NCBI RefSeq assembly: GCF_014905175.1
Contig: NC_057792.1
Location: 5,456,001 to 5,520,000 of the forward strand
From: Aphidius gifuensis
Taxonomy: Eukaryota > Arthropoda > Insecta > Hymenoptera > Braconidae
Direction of reading: 5' to 3'
DNA: 64,000 bases
Every line of letters starts with the position of its first letter. The stretch's first letter is position 1. Below, one piece after another: positions 36,331 to 49,034 of this stretch. The position numbers were made by a program, and so were the translations under genes. The notes under the pieces are model-generated. The model ran no database searches. It was given only the letters and a program-made list of their open reading frames with translations, and was not told where the DNA came from.

Positions 36331-39300
36331 ATGGACTCCATCCCAAGAACTCATGAAGGTATATTAATAATTAAACATCATTTAAATTAATTAATCCAAT
36401 AACATTATATTTATTTTAATTGAAATATTTATTTGTAAATAATTGATAAACAATTTTTGTAAATATGTGATTAATATTATGAATATGACTTTGATTTTTG
36501 TCAAGTCAATTGAGGTTAAGCTTTATAAATTAATCAACAATATTTAATAATAATAAAATTATTATTAATTGTTTAGTCATCAATTAAATATCATGCTGAT
36601 GTATTATAATTCTTATTTGTTGTAATTTAATTTGTGTTTAATTGTTTTTTTCAGATATTGAAGCGCAAATTAAAGAAATTCAATCGAAAAAAAAAGATAT
36701 ACAATCATCAGTTACTGAAAAAGAACAAGTTGGTCTTGGAAAAACAGGCTATTATGATCAAGATATTTATGATGGTACCAATAATAAATTTGATGGATAT
36801 GTAACATCAATTGCTGCAAATGATGAAGTCGAGGTTGGTATTATATTTACATTGAAATTAAAATATTAGTATAGTAATTTATTGTTGTTTTAATATGAAT
36901 TTTGTTTTGAATTTAGGATGAAGAATTCGAGCCAGTTTCTTTTGGTTCAAAGAGACCTTCATTTAATGCACCAGCTGCTTTGCTCAATGATGTTGCTCAA
37001 GTAAGTATAAATAAAATTATATAATATGTTATTATGAATATTTAATAAACAATTTATTTTTAGACTGGAAAAGAATATGATCCATTTGCTGATCGACGTC
37101 GTCCAACTGTTGGTGATCGTGTTGGAGCAAATGAATATCAACAAAAACGTCGAACAATTGGAGTCATTTCACCAGATAGAAATGATCCATTTGCTGATGG
37201 TTAGTACTATTAAAATATTTTATTTACAAATTATGAAAATTATAATTATAGAAAGAAAAATTTTACCAATTATTTATTAGATTACTTTTACTTGAAAAAA
37301 AAAAGTATTTATTTTCTAAAAAAATTTATAAAACTTTGTAGGGGTGTAAAATTATTTACACATTGTTTTAATTTGTTTTTTTTTTTTTTTTTTTGTCAAG
37401 ATGATTATTTAATTAGAGTCATGATGAATGTTGATGAATGAATGAAAAAAATGTTTGTGAAAACAAAAAAGAAAAATCAAAACAACAACAAAACAAAAAA
37501 AAAATCAATTTCAAATCTTGTACTAATGTATAAAATTTGTTTTCCAATCCTAGTGAGGGTCAGCTGAATTGGAATCATCCAGTATTCCCAGGATTGCCTA
37601 TCCAAGGTTGAAAAAAAAAAAATAACGCGAAAATTTAAAAGTTTTTTTTTTTTTTTTTATCAATGTCGTTTAATTTACTTTTTACTTTGTTTTCTTTTTT
37701 TTTTTTCTTGATAATTTATAAGATAGCTTATTGCTAACAAGTGAAAAGTAAATTTTCTTCATTGTTAAATTTGAGTCAAATTTAAAAGTAAAGAAAAAAA
37801 AAAAAAAAGAAGAAATCGAAAAAGATTAAAGAATAATAATATTTTTCAATTTTTTAGATTGATTTTAAATTGATTTAGTTAATTTGTTAATTATCAATGT
37901 ATTATTTTTATTTCTTCTTTTTTTTTTTTTTGTAAAATTAGAAAGAATGATTGAATAGTGAATGAATGTGGGGATGATAAATAAAATTAACGAGACATGA
38001 GTTGATTTTTAGATGGCTAAAGAATTTAATGAGATGTGGAGGCGATGTGAGCAGGACAATGCTCTCTGTGCAACATTAAGAACTCCCCATCACGTACGTA
38101 TTTTAAAATGCCCTGGCTACTGAATTACAGCTCTTTTAATTTATCTTAATAATAAAAAAATAATTAAGATAATTATTAAGAGCAAATTTAGTAGCCTCGA
38201 TCAAATTGAAAATAAATAAAACAAAAATATATAAAATATTTTCGACAGGGCATTTTACCATTAATTGACAATTTATTAATTGACTAATAAAAACAGAAAA
38301 AAAAAAAACAATATAAAAATTAATTTAAAAAAAAAATAAATAAAAAGTAATTAATAATTGTGATCGAGTCATACAATACAAACTGACTGTCATTGTCATT
38401 TTTGTTAATTAAAAATAATATTTATATAAACACATATTTTTTTTTTTAATGATAGAAAATTAAAAGAAAGAAATTATTTAATTATTTGTTTATTAATAGT
38501 TGTATTTTGTGTGGTTTTTCGTGATTACAGGTGGAAAAACACCAGAACCAGGAGCAAGGACATTCAATGTTATTATGAAAGAACAATGGGTTAGAGGAGA
38601 AGAAATAGAGGTAAATATTTTTTTATATAGTCGACAAAAATGAACTTGTAAGTTGAAAAGATTGTTAATAATTTATATAAAATTTTATTTATACAGGTAA
38701 AAAAACAAATTCTTGAAAAGAAAAAAGATGGTACACTACAAACAAATGGTGATCAAAAACCAGTTGTTAAAAAACGTGGAAGATGGGATCAAACTGAGGA
38801 TGCTCCACCAATTAAAAAAACAGCTGGTACAACATTAACCACAACAACAACAGGAGCAACAACAACAACAACAACAGCATCATGGGAAAATACAGATGTT
38901 ACACCAGCTGCTGTACGTTGGGATGAAACACCAGGACATGGTAAAGGTGGTGAAACACCAGGTGCAACACCTGGACAATCAACACGTATGTGGGAAGCAA
39001 CACCAGGTCATGCAACACCTGGTGCAGTAACACCTGGTCGTGAAACACCAGCAGATAAAATATCACAATCACGTAGAAATCGTTGGGATGAAACACCAAA
39101 AACAGATCGTGAAACACCTGGTCATAATAGTGGTTGGGCTGAAACACCACGTACTGATCGTATTAGTGGTGATTTAATACAAGAAACACCAACACCATCA
39201 GCATCAAAACGTCGTTCAAGATGGGATGAAACACCATCAAATCAAACACCAGGTTCAATGACACCACAAACACCAGCAACACCATTAACAACACCACATC

Positions 39301-42179
39301 AAAATAATAATTTAATGACACCATCATCAGCAACACCAATTGGTAATAAAGCTATGGGTCTTGCAACACCAACACCAGGACATATGATGTCAATGACACC
39401 AGAACAATTACAAGCATTTCGTTGGGAAAAAGAAATTGATGAAAGAAATCGTCCATTATCTGATGATGAACTTGATTCATTATTTCCACCAGGTTATAAA
39501 GTATTACAACCACCAGTTGGTTATATACCAATACGTACACCAGCACGTAAATTAACAGCAACACCAACACCAATGGCTGGTACACCACAAGGTTTTTTTA
39601 TACAAACAGAAGATAAAAGTGCAAAATATATTGATAATCAACCAAAAGGTAATTTACCATTTATGAAACCAGAAGATGCACAATATTTTGATAAATTATT
39701 AGTTGATGTTGATGAAGAAACTTTAACACCAGAAGAACAAAAAGAAAGAAAAATAATGAAATTATTATTAAAAATTAAAAATGGTACACCACCAATGAGA
39801 AAAGCAGCATTACGTCAAATAACAGATAAAGCACGTGAATTTGGTGCTGGTCCATTATTTAATCAAATATTACCACTGTTAATGTCACCAACACTTGAAG
39901 ATCAAGAACGTCATTTACTTGTTAAAGTTATTGATAGAATATTATATAAACTTGATGATCTTGTACGTCCATATGTACATAAAATATTAGTTGTTATTGA
40001 ACCATTATTAATTGATGAAGATTATTATGCACGTGTTGAAGGACGTGAAATAATATCAAATTTAGCAAAAGCTGCTGGACTTGCAACAATGATATCAACA
40101 ATGCGTCCTGATATTGATAATATTGATGAATATGTTAGAAATACAACAGCACGTGCATTTGCTGTTGTTGCTAGTGCACTTGGTATACCATCATTATTAC
40201 CATTTTTAAAAGCTGTATGTAGATCTAAAAAATCATGGCAAGCACGTCATACTGGTATTAAAATTGTACAACAAATTGCAATATTAATGGGTTGTGCAAT
40301 ATTACCACATTTAAAATCACTTGTTGAAATTATTGAACATGGTTTAGTTGATGAACAACAAAAAGTACGTACAATAACAGCTCTTGCTATTGCAGCACTT
40401 GCTGAAGCAGCAACACCATATGGTATTGAAAGTTTTGATTCAGTATTAAAACCATTATGGAAAGGTATTAGAACACATCGTGGTAAAGGTCTTGCTGCAT
40501 TTTTAAAAGCAATTGGTTATTTAATACCATTGATGGATGCTGAATATGCAAATTATTATACACGTGAAGTTATGTTAATATTAATACGTGAATTTCAATC
40601 ACCAGATGAAGAAATGAAAAAAATTGTATTAAAAGTTGTTAAACAATGTTGTGGTACTGATGGTGTTGAAGCATCATATATTAAAGATGATATACTTGTA
40701 CATTTTTTTAAACATTTTTGGAATCATCGTATGGCACTTGATCGTAGAAATTATCGTCAACTTGTTGATACAACTGTTGAAATTGCAAATAAAGTTGGTG
40801 CATCTGAAATTATAAATCGTATTGTTGATGATCTTAAAGATGAAAATGAACAATATAGAAAAATGGTTATGGAAACAATTGAAAAAATAATGGGTAATTT
40901 AGGTGCTGCTGATGTTGATTCAAGATTAGAAGAACAACTTATTGATGGTATATTATATGCATTTCAAGAACAAACAACTGAAGATGTTGTTATGTTGAAT
41001 GGTTTTGGTACAATTGTTAATACACTTGGTAAACGTGTTAAAGCATATTTACCACAAATATGTGGTACAATATTATGGAGATTAAATAATAAATCAGCAA
41101 AAGTACGTCAACAAGCTGCTGATTTAATATCACGTATTGCTGTTGTTATGAAAACATGTCAAGAAGAAAAATTAATGGGTCATCTTGGTGTTGTATTATA
41201 TGAATATTTAGGTGAAGAATATCCAGAAGTATTGGGTAGTATACTTGGTGCATTAAAAGCAATTGTAAATGTTATTGGTATGACTAAAATGACACCACCA
41301 ATTAAAGATTTATTACCACGTTTAACACCAATATTAAAAAATCGTCATGAAAAAGTACAAGAAAATTGTATTGATCTTGTTGGTAGAATTGCTGATCGTG
41401 GACCAGAATATGTATCAGCACGTGAATGGATGAGAATATGTTTTGAATTATTAGAATTATTAAAAGCCCATAAAAAAGCTATAAGACGTGCAACTGTTAA
41501 TACATTTGGTTATATTGCTAAAGCAATTGGTCCACATGATGTATTAGCAACATTATTAAATAATTTAAAAGTACAAGAACGTCAAAATCGTGTATGTACA
41601 ACTGTTGCTATTGCAATTGTTGCTGAAACATGTTCACCATTTACTGTATTACCAGCATTAATGAATGAATATCGTGTACCAGAATTAAATGTACAAAATG
41701 GTGTACTTAAATCATTGAGTTTTTTGTTTGAATATATTGGTGAAATGGGAAAAGATTATATATATGCTGTAAGTCCATTGTTGGAAGATGCATTAATGGA
41801 TCGTGATTTGGTACATCGTCAAACAGCATGTGCTGCTATTAAACATATGGCACTTGGTGTTTATGGTTTTGGTTGTGAAGATGCATTAATACATTTACTT
41901 AATCATGTATGGCCAAATGTATTTGAAACATCACCACATTTAGTACAAGCATTTATGGATGCTGTTGATGGTTTACGTGTTGCATTGGGTCCAATTAAAA
42001 TATTACAATATACATTACAAGGCTTATTTCATCCAGCAAGAAAAGTCAGAGATGTCTATTGGAAAATATATAATTCATTGTATATTGGTGGACAAGATGC
42101 ACTTGTTGCTGGTTATCCAAGAATAGTTAATGATCCAAAAAATCAATATATAAGATATGAGCTTGATTATGTTCTTTAA
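36331..42179 (+). CDS. SF3B1: Splicing factor 3B subunit 1 (SF3B1/SF3b155)
   Basis: Six exons: 36331-36358, 36655-36833, 36917-37000, 37064-37199, 38531-38610 and 38697-42179; about 1329 aa (human 1304). It begins MDSIPRTHEDIEAQIKEI. The N-terminal part has YYDQDIYDG, GYVTSIAA and the TP/RWDETP repeats bound by U2AF-homology partners (RWDQTED, RWDETPGHG, NRWDETPKT, SRWDETPSN). Then come GYVPIRTPARKLTATPTP-type sequence and about twenty HEAT repeats in one uninterrupted 3.5-kb exon, including KSKKSWQARHTGIKIVQQIA-like residues around the cancer-hotspot repeats. SF3B1 holds the branch-site helix in the U2 snRNP. The HEAT region is almost identical to human and the C-terminus is RYELDYVL. Intron 4 (37200-38530) is unusually long for this gene and carries exon-like islands described separately. 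Confidence 0.98.
37554..37606 (+). other. Candidate decoy/poison exon 1 in SF3B1 intron 4
   Basis: A 53-nt GC-richer island bounded by a pyrimidine-rich acceptor (TTTTCCAATCCTAG) and a GT (CCAAG|GTTGAA). Joined to exon 4, which ends in phase 1, it reads four codons and then TGA. The donor is weak, as expected of a decoy rather than a productive exon. Confidence 0.45.
38013..38093 (+). other. Candidate decoy/poison exon 2 in SF3B1 intron 4
   Basis: An 81-nt island of balanced base composition in A/T-rich intron, with acceptor GTTGATTTTTAG and strong donor CAC|GTACGT. Joined to exon 4 it gives GAT GGC TAA, a stop at the third codon after the junction. One of its own frames is open (begins MAKEFNEMWRRCEQDNA), but that frame is not the phase provided by exon 4. 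In human SF3B1 the equivalent intron holds decoy exons that promote intron retention. Confidence 0.6.
38105..38256 (+). other. Long imperfect RNA hairpin downstream of decoy exon 2
   Basis: Nested complementary segments: AAAATGCCCTG (38105-38115) with CAGGGCATTTT (38246-38256); GGCTACT (38115-38121) with AGTAGCC (38190-38196); GCTCTT (38130-38135) with AAGAGC (about 38178-38183); and A/T pairing inside. The outer stem contains a GC core that is unlikely to occur by chance in this sequence. It begins 12 nt after the decoy donor. Confidence 0.65.
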
Positions 42180-42547
42180 AATTAGCATTATCATTTATTT
42201 TATTCATCACACCATGGTTAAACGAAATTCCTGAAAAAAAAAAGAAAACCACAACATGTATATTTAATTATTATAATCCGTTTTTTTTATTATTTTTTTT
42301 TTTTCATCTCATTTGGCAGATAGTGTGTATTATTTTTAATTAACTTGAAACATTAATTGATATATTATATATGTATATTTTTTTTTCTTTCCTTTTTTTT
42401 TTTTATTTTTATTATTTTAATGGAACTGATTGATGAATTTTTCTTTTTTTTTTTTTTTTTAAATGAAATAATGATTATATAAACATAATAAATATAAATA
42501 ATAACAGTAAAAATAGAAAAAAATATGTGAAAAATTATTTCTGTTTT
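42180..42547 (+). other. SF3B1 3' UTR / 3' flank
   Basis: Homopolymer-rich 3' region with AATAAA-type motifs near 42487-42492. No coding sequence. Confidence 0.5.
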
Positions 42548-43335
42548 TAATTTATTAAATACCTCTTTCGTTCTCCTATATTCCTAATACAAATCGACCC
42601 AATTTTATTAAAATATCAAATACCTCTTTGCTCATTCTATGTTCCTGATACACGAAAAATTTTTTTTTCCATCAAATTTCAAAAAAATTTTAAAAATAAT
42701 AAAAAAAAAAAATTTCAAGTATCAGGAACATAGAACAAGTGAGAAGGTATTTTCAGAAAATATCAAATACCTCTTCGCTCATTCTATGTTCCTGATACTC
42801 AAAAATTTTTTTTTCCATCAAATTTCAAAAAAAATTTTAAAATAATTAAAAAAAAAAATTTTCGAGTATCAGGAACATAAAATGAGCAAAGAGGTATTTG
42901 ATATTTTTCGAAATACTTCCTCGCTTATTCTATGTTCCTGATACTCAAAAATTTTTTGTTTTTAATTATTTTAAAATTTTTTTTGAAATTTGATGGAAAA
43001 AAAAAATTTTTGAGTATCAGGAACATAGAATGAGCAAAGAGGTATTTGATATTTTTTAAAATACCTCCTTGCTCATCCTATGTTCCTGATAATTAAAAAT
43101 TTTTTTTTATCACAAATTTTTTGAAATGTGATAGAAAAAAAAAAATTTCGAGTATCAGGAACATAGAATGAGCTAAGAGGTATTTGATATTTTTGAAAAT
43201 ACCTCCTTGCTCATTCTATGTTCCTGATACTCGAATATTTTTTTTCCATAAATTTTTTGAAATTTGATAGAGAAAAAATTTTTTGAGTATCAGGAACATA
43301 GAATGAGCGAAGAGGTATTCGATATTTTTGAAAAA
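42548..43335. repeat. Array of palindromic (hairpin) units, left block
   Basis: About six tandem units of roughly 140-150 bp. Each is itself an inverted repeat: AAATACCTC plus TTGCTCATTCTATGTTCCTG plus ATACTCAAAAATT on one side, an A/T core, and the reverse complement on the other (AGTATCAGGAACATAGAATG, AGCAAAGAGGTATTT). Forward arms begin near 42617, 42764, 42911, 43059 and 43198. Arms are well conserved, cores less so. Confidence 0.85.
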
Positions 43336-44985
43336 ATCAGCGCCATCTATTGTTTTTTTTCGGAACTGTAGGGTAAACACATTGGAATATTATAGATAGA
43401 AGAAGGCTGTTTTATCAGGGTTGTAGGACAGGAAAAGAGGTATTTTTTAAGTTAACAAGTTCAGCGCCATCTATTATTTTTCTTAGGAACTATAGGGTAA
43501 ACACATTGAAATATCATAGATAGAAGAGGGCTGTTTTATCAGGAGTGTAGAACAGGCAAAGAAGTATTTTTTGAGTTAACAAGTTCAGCGCCATCTATTA
43601 TTTTTTTCAGGAACTATAGAGTAAACACATTGAAATATTATAGATAGAGGAGGGCTGTTTTATCAGGGTTGTAGGACAGGAAAAGAGGTATTTTTTAAGT
43701 TAACAAGTTCAGCGCCATCTTTTGATTTTTTTGGGAACTATAGAGTAAACATATTGAAATATCATAGATAAGGGAGGGCTGTTTTATCAGGGTTATAGAA
43801 CAGGAAAAGAGGTATTTTTTAAGTTAACAAGTTTAGCGCCATCTATTATTTTTTTCAGGAACTATAGGGTAAACACATTAAAATATTATAGATAGAGGAA
43901 GGCTGTTTTATCAGGGTTATAGAACAAGAAAAGAGGTATTTTCTAAGTTAACAAGTTCAGCGCCATCTTTTATTTTTTTTAGGAACTATAGAGTAAACAC
44001 ATTGAAATATTCTAGATAGAAGAAGGCTGTTTTATCAGGGTTATAGAACAGGAAAAGAGGTATTTTTTAAGTCAACAGGTTCAGCGCCATCTATTATTTT
44101 TCTTAGGAACTATAGGGTAAACACATTGAAATATCGTGGATAAGAGAGGGCTGTTTTATCAGAGTTGTAGAACAGGAAAAGAGGTATTTTTTCAGTTAAC
44201 AAGTTTAGCGCCATCTATTATTTTTTTCAGGAACTATAGGGTAAACACATTAAAATATTATAGATAGAGGAGGGCTGTTTTATCAGGGTTGTAGAACAGG
44301 AAAAGAGGTATTTTTTAAGTTAACAAGTTCAGCGCCATCTATTATTTTTCTTAGAAACTATAAAGGAAACACATTGAAATATCATAGATAGGAGAGTGCT
44401 GTTTTATCAGGGTTGTAGAACAGGAAAAGAGGTATTTTTTGAGTTAACAAGTTTATCGCCATCTATTATTTTTTTCAGGAACTATAGAGTAAACACATTG
44501 AAATATTATAGATAGAGGAGGGCTGTTTTATCAGGGTTGTAGAACAGGAAAAGAGGTATTTTTTAATTTAACAAGTTCTGCGCCATCTATTATTTTTCTT
44601 AGAAACTACAAAGTAAACACATTGAAATATTATAGATAGAGGAAGGCTGTTTTATCAGGGTTATAGAACAGGAAAAGAGGTATTTTCTGAGTTAACAAGT
44701 TCAGCGCCATCTATTATTTTTCTTAGGAACTATAGAGTAAACACATTGAAATATCATAGATAGGAGAGGGCTGTTTTATCAGGGTTGTAGAACAGGAAAA
44801 AAGGTATTTTTTAAGTTAACAAGTTCAGCGCCATCTATTATTTTTCTTAGGAACTATAGGGTAAACACATTGAAATATCATAGATAGGAGAGGGCTGTTT
44901 TATCAGGAGTATAGAACAGGCAAAAAAGTATTTTTTGAGTTAACAAGTTCAGCGCCATCTATTATATTTTTTGGGATATAGAATG
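43336..44985. repeat. ~124-bp tandem repeat array
   Basis: Satellite-like array with 14 occurrences of a core AG[CT]GCCATCT[AT]TT-like motif at intervals of 120-126 bp. A unit contains GGAACTATAGGGTAAACACA, TTGAAATAT, ATAGATAG, GGCTGTTTTATCAGGGTTG, TAGAACAGGAAAAGAGGTAT and AGTTAACAAGTTCAGC. Variants alternate between a 'TTATTTTTCTTAGGAAC' type and a 'TTATTTTTTTCAGGAAC' type, suggesting a higher-order arrangement. No ORF. Confidence 0.9.
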
Positions 44986-45440
44986 AGCAAAGAGGTAGTC
45001 GATATTTTTGAAAATACCTCCTTGCTCATTCTATGCTCCTGATACTCAAAAATTTTTTTTTTAATTAAATTTTAAAAAGTTTATGAAAAAAAAAATTTTC
45101 GAGTATCAGGAATATAAAATAAGTAAAGAGGTATTTGATATTTTTGAAAATACCTTCTTGCTCATTCTATGTTCCTGATACTCGAATATTTTTTTTTTCA
45201 CAAATTTTTTGAAATTTGATAGAAAAAAAAATTTTTTGAGTATCAGGATCATAGAATGAGCAAAGAGGTATTCGATATTTTTGAAAATACCTCCTCGCTC
45301 ATTCTATGTTCCTGATAATTAAAAATTTTTTTTTATCACAAATTTTTTGAAATTTGATAGAAAAAAAAAAATTTCGAGTATCAGGAACATAGAATGAGCT
45401 AAGAGGTATTTGATATTTTTAAAAATACCTCTCTGCTCAT
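44986..45440. repeat. Array of palindromic units, right block
   Basis: About three further copies of the palindromic unit found at 42548-43335 flank the other side of the 124-bp array. This gives the whole 2.9-kb locus a symmetrical organisation: palindromes, tandem array, palindromes. The last unit is truncated at about 45440 (CTGCTCATTTTTTTCCG). Confidence 0.85.
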
Positions 45441-45846
45441 TTTTTTCCGAAAAATTACACCGCAAATATAAAAATTGAAAGAGTTATATCTCCAAATTCA
45501 ATTATAATCACCTAATATACCTAAATTTAAATATAAAAAACGTAATTGACAACTTATTTGATGCAATTAAAAAATACATCCTTTTTTTACCCATTTCGTA
45601 GTCCGATGTCGTTCCTGCTTGTTATTCAAATAATCACACATGTCGTTACTTAGAAATGAACCTTTAACTAAAAAAAAAAAAAAATACATGCGTTTTTACA
45701 CGCCGATCGAAGAGAACAAAAAAAAAAGACAGAAAAAAAAAGTCAAAGTGCAGATCAGTGCAACGAAATATATATAAAAATAATTGAACATCTATATAAA
45801 TAATAATTAATTAAACACATAAATAATTAATAAATAATCGTTGTTA
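45441..45846 (+). promoter_or_regulatory. TOM22 upstream region
   Basis: Mostly A/T-rich with CpG-containing islands at about 45595-45645 and 45700-45715 (CACGCCGATCGAAGAG). Likely holds the TOM22 promoter and 5' UTR. No ORF. Confidence 0.45.
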
Positions 45847-46685
45847 ATGGCAACCATTGAAGAAATTGATGTTCAAGAAGACAGTGGAATGGGCAGCAGT
45901 GACATTCATTCACCAGAAATTAAATCTATCCTCCCTGATGATGAGGAAGATGAAGAGGTAATTACAATTATTATAATTCAATTAAATTATACAAATACAA
46001 TTGCCAATAAATCAATATATAATAATAACATATGTTATATAACAATCGGTCGAATGAAAAAATTAATTTTTCATTCAAAATTATTTATAATTTATAACAT
46101 AACCTTAAAATTGATTTACACCAATTTTTATTAATTTTTTTAACAATTTATTTTAATGTCTAATAATATATCAAAGCTTAATTTATAAATGAAATGAGAA
46201 GTTAATAATTTTCTTTGTTTTTGTTTAATTAAAAACAATATATTTATGTTATTATTAATAAATATTAAAATTGATTAATTAATTAATTTATTTTTAAATT
46301 AATAGGATGAAACTATTGCTGAGAGACTTCTTGGTCTCACAGAGATGTTCCCTGAAGATGTAAGAAGAGTTGTTTGGAATTTGGGTACAGGATTGACATC
46401 AGGATTAAAAAGTAATTAATAAATTAAAATTAATTAAACAATTAAATGATAAATGAATGATTTTGTAATCTAATTTTTTCTTTCTTTTATTTTAAAGGTT
46501 TCTATTCATTTTCTTGCTCTGCAACATGGATTATGTTCAGTTCATCAGCAATATTATTTGCACCAATATTATTTGAAGTTGAAAGATCACAAATGGAAGA
46601 AGCACAACGTCTTCATCAAAAACAAGTACTATTGGGTTCACGTGTAGGAACAGGAATGGCAATGGCACCACCAGTACCACGATAA
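45847..46685 (+). CDS. Tom22: Mitochondrial import receptor subunit TOM22
   Basis: Three exons: 45847-45957, 46306-46411 and 46498-46685; 134 aa (human TOMM22 is 142). The acidic N-terminal cytosolic domain (ILPDDEEDEEDETIAERLLG) is followed by LTEMFPEDVRRVVWNLG, the transmembrane segment (SFSCSATWIMFSSSAILFAP) and a C-terminal intermembrane tail (ILFEVERSQMEEAQRLHQKQ) ending PPVPR. TOM22 is the central receptor of the outer-membrane translocase and binds presequences through its acidic domain. Domain order, size and hydrophobicity match. The start is the first ATG in frame; an upstream TTG is not used. Confidence 0.93.
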
Positions 46686-47358
46686 ATTAATAAAAACAAT
46701 TTGATATAAAATAACTAATATCAACAACTTGTTTCTACAAAAAAAAGAAATTAATTTTCATAAAATATTAACAAATAGAAGGAAAAGAACAAACTGCATT
46801 TTTTAAATACATAAATTTTTTGTTGTTATTATTTAATTAAAAATGAATAAATAATAAATAATTAAAAATAGATAAAATTATGATTTTTTATTTCTATAAC
46901 TATTTGTTTGACCTTTTAAATTAAATCACTTATTTTATTTATTTTTTTCGAATTTTCTTTCTTATTTTTTTATTTACTATAAATAAATTCGATATAATTT
47001 TACATTTTTTTTAATCAATAAAAATATATACACATATATTTCGAATGTATTCTTTAAATTTGTCTTTTTTTAAATTTTATATTTTCATTTGAAATATCTA
47101 CATTTCGATTTAATACTTTTCAAAATTTAAAAAAAAAATTTTAAAGAAAAATATCTATATTTATTATCAATCTGAACTTTAAAATTTTATTTTTCGATTT
47201 ATATATTTTATATTTTAAATTTATTAAACCCTCAATGAATAATTAACAGAAAAGAAAAATTAATTCATTGAACAATATAGCTTTGAAAAAAAACGAAATA
47301 ATAATTTTAATAAAAAAATATTTCGTGATATTGCAATTTTTAATTTGACTAAATAAAT
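46686..47358. other. Convergent 3' flanks of TOM22 and RNF34
   Basis: A/T-rich 3' flanks with AATAAA-like motifs on both strands (for example near 46845). Nothing coding. Confidence 0.5.
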
Positions 47359-49034
47359 CTACGCTTTAAAAAATCTAACAACTCTAACGACATATTGACG
47401 ACAAATTGGACATTCATTCATTTGTTTGCCACACTCAATACAACAAGCCATATGTCCACATTCCAAAATAACACATTCAATTGGTGAATCCCAGCATATT
47501 TTACAAAGCCCATCATCTGTCTGTGTCTCAACAAAAGTTGCTTCTGCTTAAAATAAAAAATGTAAACAGTTAATAATGTTAACAATTAACAAAAGAAAAA
47601 AAAATTAATTACCATCTCTTGATGATTTATGATCATCCCATAGTCTTCCAGCTCTATCTAATAATTCAGATCGTTCAACACAGCCACGATAATCAACTCT
47701 ATTTGTTCTCAATAAATCTTTCAATTGTTTAATATTTAAATAATCCAAATGTGAACGTTCAGCAATATTTGTTAATTTAACATTACCAGTTATCTAAAAC
47801 AAAAAATAATTATTATTAAAATATAGAGGATTATTTTTAAATAGAAATAAGAAATTTTATAATCAAAACTAACTACTGGAATTTCTGTAACAATTGGTGT
47901 TGATAATCTGGCTTCATTAGAATCATTAGGTAAATTATTATTTGAAATTTCAGTATCTGATTCGTTAGTTTGTTCAGTTATCACTGGTTCTGGATCATTA
48001 TGATTATTTGTTGTTGTTATTTCTGATGATGACTCTGCTGTTGTTGTCGTTGTTGTGGTAATTGTTGGATCTTCATCAGGCAATTCAACAATCATGAAAC
48101 CCTCATCTGATGTTTCATGTAGTTCTGGTGATGGTATTTCCCTTTCTGAACTTTCAATAACTTCTTCAATGACTATTGGATTTGTTGGTGGTGCTGTTGG
48201 TGGTGTTGGTGGTGGTGTTGATGGAGGTATAATTAATGGACTTTGTGTTCTTGGTGATGTATTATTTTCATTTATATTTGGTCTATTTGTAGTTCTTAAT
48301 GGAAAAAAAAATATTAAATTAATATTTAAAATATGTTTGTTTATTTATATTGTTCATTTACTTACTGTTGAGTATTTATATTTGGTTCTTGACGTTCATT
48401 ATTTACAACTGGTTCACCATAATTTGCATATTGCATTAAAATATTAACTAAATCTTCTTTTTCTAAATGAATAATAAACAAAATAAATATTATTAAATTA
48501 TTAATCAATTGGTAATTAAATTTTAAATGACTCACCTACACAGCCACTTAGTGATACTTTTTTTGCAATAAGATATTGTTTAAGATCTTTTGTTTTCATT
48601 TTTAATACTTGTGATTTAATAAGTGGTCTTCTTGATAACATACTACAATTGTCACAACTCAATACTCTATCACCACGTCGTATAACACAATCAGCACAAT
48701 AATATCTTAAACAGTCTTTACATTGTTTCTAAAATAATAAAATACAAAAATTATTATTTTAATTATTTAACAAATAATTTTAATAAACAATTATAAGAAA
48801 AAATGATGAATAATTTTTAGAAAAAATATAAAAATACTTTATGAATTAAATAAATATTAAAAAAAAATATATAATTAATATTTATTGTTTATTTTAATAA
48901 TAAACAAATGAATAACTTACTTTTCTTTTAAATAATGTGAATTTAGTTGAACAAGATTCACAAGCCATATCGTCAAACAATTTGTTTGGAATAATACTAT
49001 GAAGAATTGCTTTGTAGGTTAACTCGTTATCCAT
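47359..49034 (-). CDS. RNF34/rififylin-type E3 ubiquitin ligase
   Basis: Six minus-strand exons: 49034-48921, 48728-48536, 48462-48366, 48294-47874, 47793-47613 and 47546-47359; about 397 aa. The N-terminal FYVE-like zinc finger spans the exon 1/2 junction (MACESCSTKFTLFKRK then KQCKDCLRYYCADCV, RVLSCDNC). A SAP-like helix pair follows (MKTKDLKQYLIAKKVS and EKEDLVNILMQYA). Then comes a proline/threonine/acidic linker, a second SAP-like motif (LNIKQLKDLLRTNRVDYRG) and a C-terminal C3HC4 RING (CKICWDSPIECVILECGHM, ACCIECGKQ, CPICRQ). In vertebrates RNF34 and RFFL ubiquitinate caspases, p53 and others at endosomal membranes. The exon 4 donor could lie 3 nt either way (GTAGTT or GTTAGT), both in phase 0. 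Confidence 0.9.

Noticed and set aside
39352..39588. Minus-strand ORFs overlapping SF3B1 (also around 38899-39150).
   Set aside because: They are antisense shadows of the strongly conserved SF3B1 reading frame and consist of repetitive V/L/H residues.
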